In this document: positions 38,373 to 43,211 of the stretch, in pieces
Numbering within the stretch: the first letter of the stretch is position 1
How the letters are laid out: each line of letters opens with the position of its first letter
Assembly: GCA_024683255.1 (NCBI GenBank)
Contig: JAIKYL010000043.1
Span: 1-43,211 of the forward strand
DNA from: Bacteroidales bacterium
GTDB lineage: Bacteria; Bacteroidota; Bacteroidia; Bacteroidales; UBA932
DNA: 43,211 nucleotides
Direction of reading: 5' to 3'
The notes under the pieces: generated by a model
What the model saw: only the letters and a program-made list of their open reading frames with translations
Told to the model about the DNA's origin: nothing
Database searches by the model: none
Program-made: the position numbers and the translations under genes

Positions 38373-39353
38373 ATGAACGCTTTTACCCAGACAATCCTCC
38401 ACTGGTATGCCGAAAACGGCCGGGACCTTCCCTGGCGAAGGACCAGGGATCCGTATGCCGTGTGGCTAAGCGAGATCATCCTGCAGCAAACCCGCATCGC
38501 CCAGGGAACGGCCTACTGGCATGCTTTCATGGAGCGTTTCCCTACGGCGGAGTCCCTGGCGGAAGCATCTGAAGATGAGGTCCTTAGACTATGGGAGGGT
38601 TTGGGCTATTATTCCCGGGCCAGAAATCTTCATACAGCGGCCAAACAGATAGTGGAACTGGGGGGATTTCCGGAAACATTGGAAGGAATCCGGAGTCTGA
38701 AAGGCGTAGGCGACTACACGGCTGCTGCCATAGGATCCATCTGTTTCGGCCTGCCCGCCGCCGTGGTGGACGGGAATGTATACAGGGTATTGGCCAGGCA
38801 TTTTGGGATAGAAACACCGGTTGGAACCACGGCAGCCAAAAAGGAATTCACTACCGTAGCTCAGAAGTTATTACCGGCCGATTCAGCCGCCTTCAACCAG
38901 GGCATGATGGACTTTGGTGCGCTTCAGTGCACACCGGCAAATCCGGACTGTCTAACCTGTCCTTTGCAGGCTTCCTGCAATGCGTTCCGGACGGGCAGGG
39001 TGGGGATTCTCCCGATGAAAAAGCCCGCTGCAGCGGTGCAGGAACGGCATTTCTCCTATATCTATGTTCGTTTCCATGGCCAGACGGCCATACGCAAACG
39101 TGGTGAAAAAGACATCTGGAAAGGCCTTTGGGAACCGCTGGTGATAGAGGGGACGGAGGTGTGCTCCGCCCCAACACTTTTACGTAGCGGCGTCAAGCAT
39201 CAGCTGACGCACCGGACGCTTATTGTGGATTTCTACATGTGGGAGCCTTCTGAAAGGCCGCAATTGCCGGAAGGGTATATCTGGATACAGGAAGCGGAGC
39301 TTGACCGCTATGCCAAGCCCCGCCTGTTCGAATTGTTGCTAGATAGCGTTTAG
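38373..39353 (+). CDS. mutY: A/G-specific adenine DNA glycosylase
   Basis: A 326-residue MutY that removes adenine mispaired with 8-oxoguanine. Catalytic Glu34 (WLSEIILQQT), helix-hairpin-helix LKGVGDYTAAAIGS (109-122), catalytic Asp133 (VVDGNV), and an iron-sulfur cluster with Cys186, 193, 196 and 202 (C-x6-C-x2-C-x5-C) are all present. The C-terminal NUDIX-like 8-oxoG recognition domain includes GVKHQLTHRTL. Oddly, residues 260-266 (GTEVCSA) are encoded by a 21-bp sequence that recurs in the BaiN-like gene. ATG 38373 is fixed by the promoter; it converges on serB with 1 bp between stops. Confidence 0.94.
   Translation: MNAFTQTILHWYAENGRDLPWRRTRDPYAVWLSEIILQQTRIAQGTAYWHAFMERFPTAESLAEASEDEVLRLWEGLGYYSRARNLHTAAKQIVELGGFPETLEGIRSLKGVGDYTAAAIGSICFGLPAAVVDGNVYRVLARHFGIETPVGTTAAKKEFTTVAQKLLPADSAAFNQGMMDFGALQCTPANPDCLTCPLQASCNAFRTGRVGILPMKKPAAAVQERHFSYIYVRFHGQTAIRKRGEKDIWKGLWEPLVIEGTEVCSAPTLLRSGVKHQLTHRTLIVDFYMWEPSERPQLPEGYIWIQEAELDRYAKPRLFELLLDSV
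39150..39170 (+). repeat. 21-bp seven-codon repeat in mutY
   Basis: It starts GGGACGGAGG and ends CTCCGCC; 20 of 21 bases match the left arm at 42688-42708, in the same reading phase (encodes GTEVCSA). It has internal CGGAG / CTCCG symmetry. Confidence 0.8.
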
Positions 39354-39354
39354 G

Positions 39355-40593
39355 TTACATCTTCCCCTGCTCTCCCAACTGGCTGTCCTTGAAGCCGATA
39401 AAGTACAGCACACCGTCCAGGCCGATGGTGCTGATGCTCTGTCGGGCGCTTTCCTTTACGCGCGGCTTGGCGTGGAAGGCGATGCCCAGACCGGCCTCGT
39501 TGAGCATGGGAAGGTCGTTGGCACCGTCCCCCACGGCAATGGTCTGAGCCAGGTTCACCTTTTCCGTCTGGGCTATGAGCTTCAGCAGATCGGCCTTCCG
39601 GCGGCCGTCCACCACCTCGCCCACATATCGGCCCGTGAGCTTGCCGTCTTCGTCCACTTCCAGTTCGTTGGCATATACATAGTCGATGCCGTATTTGCGC
39701 TGGAGGTACTCCCCAAAGAAGGTGAAACCGCCGCTGAGGATGGCAATTTTGTAGCCGCAGGTCTTGAGTACGGACATGAGGCGGTCTGTGCCTTCCGTAA
39801 TGGGAAGGTGTTCTGCAATGTCTTGCATTACAGATATATCCAAGCCCTTAAGTAAAGCAACTCTTTGGGTGAAGCTTTCCTTGAAATCTATCTCTCCGCG
39901 CATGGCCCGTTCCGTGATGGCGGCCACCTTGTCGTACACCCCGTGGCGGCGGGCCAGTTCGTCTATGCACTCGGCCTGGATGAGGGTGGAGTCCATATCG
40001 AAGCAGATGAGGCGGCGCATGCGGCGGTACATATCGTCCTTCTGGAAAGAGAAGTCTATACCGGCTTCCGAACCCATGGCCATCAGGTCCTTCTGCATGG
40101 CCTTTTTATCCTCGGCCGACAAAAAGCCGCGGACGGAGAACTCCACGCAGGCACGGACATTCTTCTCCGGGTGCATGATGCTCATCCGGCCCGTGAGGCG
40201 ACGGATGGCGTCTATATTGAGCCCGTGGGCCGATATTATCTGGGTAGCGGCGTGAATCTGTTCTGCACTGAGGCTGCGGGCGATGACCGTAAGGATATAG
40301 CGGTTCCTCCCCTGCCTCCCGGCCCAGGCCTCGTAATCCTCGTCCGAGACAGGTGCAAAGCCGATGCTGATGCTGCCCAGTTCCGTGATTTTGAAAAGCA
40401 GTTCCTTCATCACCTGGCCGGAGCTTTCCTCATCTATGCGGATGAGGATACCCAGCGTGAGCGTGCTGTGAATATCGGCCTGACCTATATCCAGGATCTG
40501 TGCGTCGTATTTAGCCAGGATGGCCATAATATCCGCAGTGAGCCCTATGCGGTCCTTTCCAGAGATGCGGATGAGTATTTGTTCTTTCTTCAT
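39355..40593 (-). CDS. serB: Phosphoserine phosphatase with two ACT domains
   Basis: A 412-residue SerB that makes serine from phosphoserine. Two ACT-like regulatory domains cover residues ~1-85 and ~95-180; the HAD phosphatase domain has the nucleophile in CFDMDSTLIQ (D199, D201), IAILSGGFTFFGEYL (motif II) and VGDGANDLPMLNEAGLG (motif IV). The ACT domains probably give feedback control by an amino acid. The start ATG is 4 nt after a -7 box, suggesting a leaderless transcript. Confidence 0.93.
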   Translation of the reverse strand: MKKEQILIRISGKDRIGLTADIMAILAKYDAQILDIGQADIHSTLTLGILIRIDEESSGQVMKELLFKITELGSISIGFAPVSDEDYEAWAGRQGRNRYILTVIARSLSAEQIHAATQIISAHGLNIDAIRRLTGRMSIMHPEKNVRACVEFSVRGFLSAEDKKAMQKDLMAMGSEAGIDFSFQKDDMYRRMRRLICFDMDSTLIQAECIDELARRHGVYDKVAAITERAMRGEIDFKESFTQRVALLKGLDISVMQDIAEHLPITEGTDRLMSVLKTCGYKIAILSGGFTFFGEYLQRKYGIDYVYANELEVDEDGKLTGRYVGEVVDGRRKADLLKLIAQTEKVNLAQTIAVGDGANDLPMLNEAGLGIAFHAKPRVKESARQSISTIGLDGVLYFIGFKDSQLGEQGKM

Positions 40594-40597
40594 AGTG

Positions 40598-40625
40598 CAA
40601 ATTTACGGAATTTTCTTTATTTTTG
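40598..40625. promoter_or_regulatory. Divergent double promoter, serB / CNNM gene
   Basis: The minus-strand TAAATTTG (40598-40605) and plus-strand TATTTTTG (40618-40625) are separated by exactly 12 bp. The 28-bp block matches 22 of 28 positions with the SDR/mutY double promoter. Confidence 0.65.
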
Positions 40626-40642
40626 TAAGTTAAATATTGCAA

Positions 40643-41704
40643 ATGGGCCTACTAGTACTATATCTTCTGCTCACCATGGGCATCTCCTTCCTCTGCTCGC
40701 TGCTGGAATCGGTGCTCATGTCCACTCCCATCTCCTATATAACCATGAAAGAGGACGAGGGAGACAAAAACGCGGCCCTGATGATGAAATTCAAGCAGGA
40801 TCCGGACAAGCCCCTCAGCGCCATCCTCTCGCTCAATACCATAGCCAACACCCTGGGCGCCGCGGCGGTGGGCCATCAGGCCACCCTCCTCACCGGAGAC
40901 CACTGGTTCGGCATCGTGAGCGCCGTGATGACGGTCCTCATCCTGGTGTTTTCGGAGATTGTACCCAAGACCATCGGCACCTCCCACTGGAAAGACCTCA
41001 TGTGGCTTTCCCGCATCATGCAGTTCCTGGTATACCTGCTGTACCCGCTGGTGTGGATTATAGACAAGCTCCACAACAGCATTTCGGACGAGGATCCGGA
41101 CATCGGCATTTCCCGCGAGGAAGTGAGCGCCATGGCCAATATCGGCGAGGAAGAAGGCGTGCTGGACAACAGCGAGAACAAGGTTATCCAGAACATCATC
41201 AAGCTGGACGACATCAAGGCATACGACGTTATGACTCCGCGCGTGGTGGCCGCCATCGCCCCGGAAAGCATGACGCTCAAGCAGTTCTACAAGCAGGAAG
41301 AGCTTTCCCACAACTCCCGCATCCCCGTGTATGCCGATTCTCCGGAGTTCATCACCGGATACATCCTGCGCTACGACGTGCTGGAAAACCTGGCCGAAGA
41401 CAAGTTCGATATGCGCCTGAGGACCATCAAGCGCAAGATTGCGGCCTTCCATGAGGAAACCACGGTTTCGGACATCTGGGAGAGCCTCCTCAAGACCAAA
41501 GACCAGATGGCCATCATCATAGACGATTATGGCTGCTTCCAGGGCATCATTACGCTGGAAGACATCATGGAAACCATCCTGGGAATGGAAATCATAGACG
41601 AGAACGACACCATCACGGACATGCAGCAGTACGCCAAGGAACGTTGGCTCAAGCGCAAGAACCAGTACAAGCAGATTGTGCTGCCGGAGGAGGACGATGA
41701 CTAG
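40643..41704 (+). CDS. CNNM/CorC-type protein with DUF21 and CBS domains
   Basis: A 353-residue membrane protein: DUF21/CNNM transmembrane region (residues ~1-170, hydrophobic segments at ~1-25, 58-80, 88-110 and 125-145) and a CBS-pair domain (~190-315, with DVMTPRVVAAIAP and IIIDDYGCFQGIITLEDIMETILG). It is the hemolysin/Mg-efflux-like group; some Bacteroidota relatives (GldE) serve gliding, but no gld genes are here. No C-terminal CorC domain is evident. ATG 40643 was chosen; TTG 40637 is in frame too. The last 8 nt overlap the YgjP-like gene. Confidence 0.87.
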   Translation: MGLLVLYLLLTMGISFLCSLLESVLMSTPISYITMKEDEGDKNAALMMKFKQDPDKPLSAILSLNTIANTLGAAAVGHQATLLTGDHWFGIVSAVMTVLILVFSEIVPKTIGTSHWKDLMWLSRIMQFLVYLLYPLVWIIDKLHNSISDEDPDIGISREEVSAMANIGEEEGVLDNSENKVIQNIIKLDDIKAYDVMTPRVVAAIAPESMTLKQFYKQEELSHNSRIPVYADSPEFITGYILRYDVLENLAEDKFDMRLRTIKRKIAAFHEETTVSDIWESLLKTKDQMAIIIDDYGCFQGIITLEDIMETILGMEIIDENDTITDMQQYAKERWLKRKNQYKQIVLPEEDDD

Positions 41705-42113
41705 GCTCTTCCTAAACCCTTTCACGGGTCGTTTATTCACCCTTGTAGCAAGAAGAAGAAAACCCCGCAAAGCCCCCGTGAACGCCCGGGTGGAGAGTTT
41801 GCGTGCCCAGGCAAAAAAGGAGCTGCCGCCCAGGCTGGCGGAACTGGCTGCCCAGCATGGTTTCAAGTACAATAAAGTATTCATCAAGAATAATATAAGC
41901 AACTGGGGAAGCTGCAGTTCCCTGGGCAATATCAATCTGAATCTGCGGCTGGTGGAATTGCCGTCTGAGTTACAGGACTATGTGATGTTGCACGAGCTCT
42001 GCCATCTTCGCTATCTGAACCACGGCCGGGAGTTCCATGCGCTGCTGGAGTTCGTCTGCCCGGGACACCGCGCCCTAGCCCGGCAACTCCGCGCCCACCG
42101 CCTCACTCCCTGA
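41697..42113 (+). CDS. YgjP/SprT-like metallopeptidase-fold protein
   Basis: A 138-residue protein of the YgjP-like (DUF45) family, with HELCHLRYLNHGREFH at residues 99-114: HExxH (H99, E100, H103) and the N-H-G-x-x-F tail. KNNISNWGSCSSLGNINLN is the other family hallmark (W-G-S-C). It is much shorter than the ~230-residue YgjP proteins and seems to keep only the conserved C-terminal half. The N-terminal ~35 residues are basic (ARRRKPRKAP). Function unknown; a cytosolic zinc peptidase is inferred. Confidence 0.78.
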   Translation: MTRLFLNPFTGRLFTLVARRRKPRKAPVNARVESLRAQAKKELPPRLAELAAQHGFKYNKVFIKNNISNWGSCSSLGNINLNLRLVELPSELQDYVMLHELCHLRYLNHGREFHALLEFVCPGHRALARQLRAHRLTP

Positions 42114-42118
42114 CGGCC

Positions 42119-42216
42119 TAAGTCACGTTTTGACCCGTTTTCTTGACCAAGATTGTCAGCACTGACGATCTTAGTCACGTTTAAGGCTGTTTTCTTGACT
42201 AAGATTGTTATCTTTG
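42119..42216. repeat. Direct and inverted repeats in the BaiN-like gene promoter region
   Basis: Two ~40-bp direct copies (42119-42159 and 42171-42210, period 52) share AGTCACGTTT, TTTTCTTGAC and AAGATTGT. Between them GACCAAGATTGTCAG (42145-42159) faces CTGACGATCTTAGTC (42162-42176). A -7 box TATCTTTG (42209-42216) ends the block. Confidence 0.7.
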
Positions 42217-42222
42217 TATGTG

Positions 42223-43211
42223 ATGAAGCGAGTAGCTGTCATAGGGGCCGGGGCTGCCGGGTGTTTTTGCGCCGTTCAACTTAGGAGGATGGCGCCGGAG
42301 CTGGCTGTAACGGTGTTTGAGGCAGGACCGAAGGCGCTGGCAAAGGTGGCTATAACGGGAGGAGGCCGATGCAACCTGACCAATGATTTCCAGGGCATAC
42401 GCTCGCTGGCGGAAGCCTATCCAAGGGGAGAAAGGGTGATGAAAAGGGCGCTGAAGGCGTTCTCGCAGGAGGACACCATCCGCTGGTTCACGGCCGAAGG
42501 GGTCCCCTGCACGCTGCAGGTCGATCATTGCTGGTTCCCGGAAAGCCAGGACGCTATGGACATAGTACGCTGCCTGCAAAGAGGCATGAAAGGCGTAGAT
42601 CTACGCTTGAACACACCGGTAACTTCGACGGTTGTTGCAGGGCTGACGGCTTCGGAAAACCTAACGCACGCAGATGCCGCGGCGAAAGGGACGGAGGTAT
42701 GCTCCGCCTCCACGAAAAATTATGCCGATGCTACGGCGGAGCATACCTCCGTCCCCATGCCCAAAGCTCTCCAAGTTAACGGAGAAGCCTTTGACTTTGT
42801 GGTGGTTACTACGGGCGGGGCGGCTAAGGGGCTGCCGTTTTTGGAGGGGCTGGAGTTGGAGCTGGTGCCGCCAGTGCCTTCACTTTTTACTTTTACTGTG
42901 CCGGACCCGGGGCTTAGGAGTCTGATGGGGCTGGTTGTGGAGGCAAACATCGGCCTGCAAGGGACGCCTTTCAAGGCCAGCGGTCCCCTGCTTATCACGG
43001 ACTGGGGGCTCAGCGGGCCGGCTACACTGAAACTTTCTTCGCATGCCGCACGGCATTTGGCGGAGACGGGCTACAAGGGTACGCTTAGCATCAACTGGCT
43101 CAATGCGAATGAGAATGAGGTGCGGGCGCTGCTGCAGAAATCGGCCCTAGAGAGCCCTCAGAAGCAAGTTTCCAGCACACATATCCTACAGGCTCGGCTT
43201 TGGAGCCATCT
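42223..43211 (+). CDS. BaiN/HI0933-like FAD-dependent oxidoreductase, 5' part
   Basis: The first 329 codons are visible; the gene runs past the window end. The N-terminal VAVIGAGAAGCFCAVQL is the FAD Rossmann motif, followed by ITGGGRCNLTN (residues ~45-55), the signature of the HI0933/YhiN (BaiN-like) family. VVVTTGGAAKG (~191-201) is the second FAD motif. A ~35-residue stretch at ~140-180 (AAAKGTEVCSAS to AEHTSVPMP) is not expected in the family; it contains a perfect 21-bp inverted repeat. ATG 42223 lies 6 nt after the -7 box; GTG 42220 is a further possible start. Substrate unknown. Confidence 0.83.
   Translation, partial: MKRVAVIGAGAAGCFCAVQLRRMAPELAVTVFEAGPKALAKVAITGGGRCNLTNDFQGIRSLAEAYPRGERVMKRALKAFSQEDTIRWFTAEGVPCTLQVDHCWFPESQDAMDIVRCLQRGMKGVDLRLNTPVTSTVVAGLTASENLTHADAAAKGTEVCSASTKNYADATAEHTSVPMPKALQVNGEAFDFVVVTTGGAAKGLPFLEGLELELVPPVPSLFTFTVPDPGLRSLMGLVVEANIGLQGTPFKASGPLLITDWGLSGPATLKLSSHAARHLAETGYKGTLSINWLNANENEVRALLQKSALESPQKQVSSTHILQARLWSH
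42688..42755. repeat. Perfect 21-bp inverted repeat inside the flavoprotein gene
   Basis: Arms 42688-42708 and 42735-42755 are exact reverse complements around a 26-bp loop, and both are read in frame. The left arm encodes GTEVCSA, the right arm part of AEHTSVP. Confidence 0.85.

Noticed and set aside
38374..38497. Longer SDR protein starting at 38497
   Set aside because: The extra 54 codons would read antisense through the start of mutY and lie upstream of the SDR -7 box; the Rossmann fold begins properly at ATG 38335.
1..43211. tRNA or rRNA genes
   Set aside because: No gap contains a cloverleaf-like arrangement or a T-loop GTTCGA-type sequence in context, and the gaps are mostly too short.

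Overview
The window reads as a chromosomal segment of a member of the Bacteroidota, most likely Bacteroidales. The evidence is the repeated sigma-type promoter TTTG-N19-21-TAnnTTTG, the near absence of strong Shine-Dalgarno sites, a TamL-type lipoprotein Omp85, a BACON-domain lipoprotein, a DUF3467 gene, a short arginine decarboxylase, and a Tat system made of TatA and TatC only. Coding sequence is GC-rich and very tightly packed. No rRNA, tRNA, CRISPR array, insertion sequence, integrase or prophage gene was seen. A genus cannot be assigned; an uncultured gut or rumen lineage is a guess.

Layout. 1-4.4 kb: the 3' part of a phosphofructokinase gene fused in translation to a cytosolic GH13 amylase, then trmH-type rRNA methylase and speA on the other strand. 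4.5-11.1 kb: tamL, rarA, a YghO-like acetyltransferase, and two secreted or outer-membrane proteins. 11.3-14.7 kb: an SBF-family symporter, a PlsC-like acyltransferase and rlmD. 14.7-22.3 kb: a BACON lipoprotein with an M6 metalloprotease, a Ca/Na antiporter with an MscS channel, a second acyltransferase and queA. 22.3-25.1 kb: a 490-bp AT-rich gap, a small XRE regulator, a degenerate DHODH-like protein and cinA. 25.2-33.2 kb: a leftward run valS, thioesterase, tatA, tatC, an ABC-F ATPase, a DUF2807 protein and a dipeptidase. 33.2-34.4 kb: a small accessory island with a 38-bp tandem palindromic repeat, higBA and an 87-bp nested palindrome. 34.5-43.2 kb: DUF3467-kdsC-maf, a SDR plus CrtI-like oxidoreductase, mutY, serB, a CNNM/CBS protein, a YgjP-like metallopeptidase and a BaiN/HI0933-like flavoprotein cut by the window end.

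Most genes are housekeeping. The unusual signals are at the DNA level. (1) A 21-bp, seven-codon repeat encodes the same peptide, GTEVCSA, inside mutY and the BaiN-like gene; in the latter it forms one arm of a perfect 21-bp inverted repeat inside an apparent insert. (2) The 26-bp REP-like framework GTCATTC...GAATCT occurs as a four-unit array before valS and as a single copy that overlaps the speA stop and supplies the trmH start codon. (3) Several promoters place the -7 box only 4-6 nt before the start codon, suggesting leaderless mRNAs; two divergent pairs share a nearly identical 28-bp double promoter. (4) Five convergent gene pairs meet within -11 to +2 bp with no terminator. (5) The heptamer GGCCGAT occurs about 30 times in each orientation, in all codon phases. 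(6) A DHODH-like pseudoenzyme overlaps cinA.
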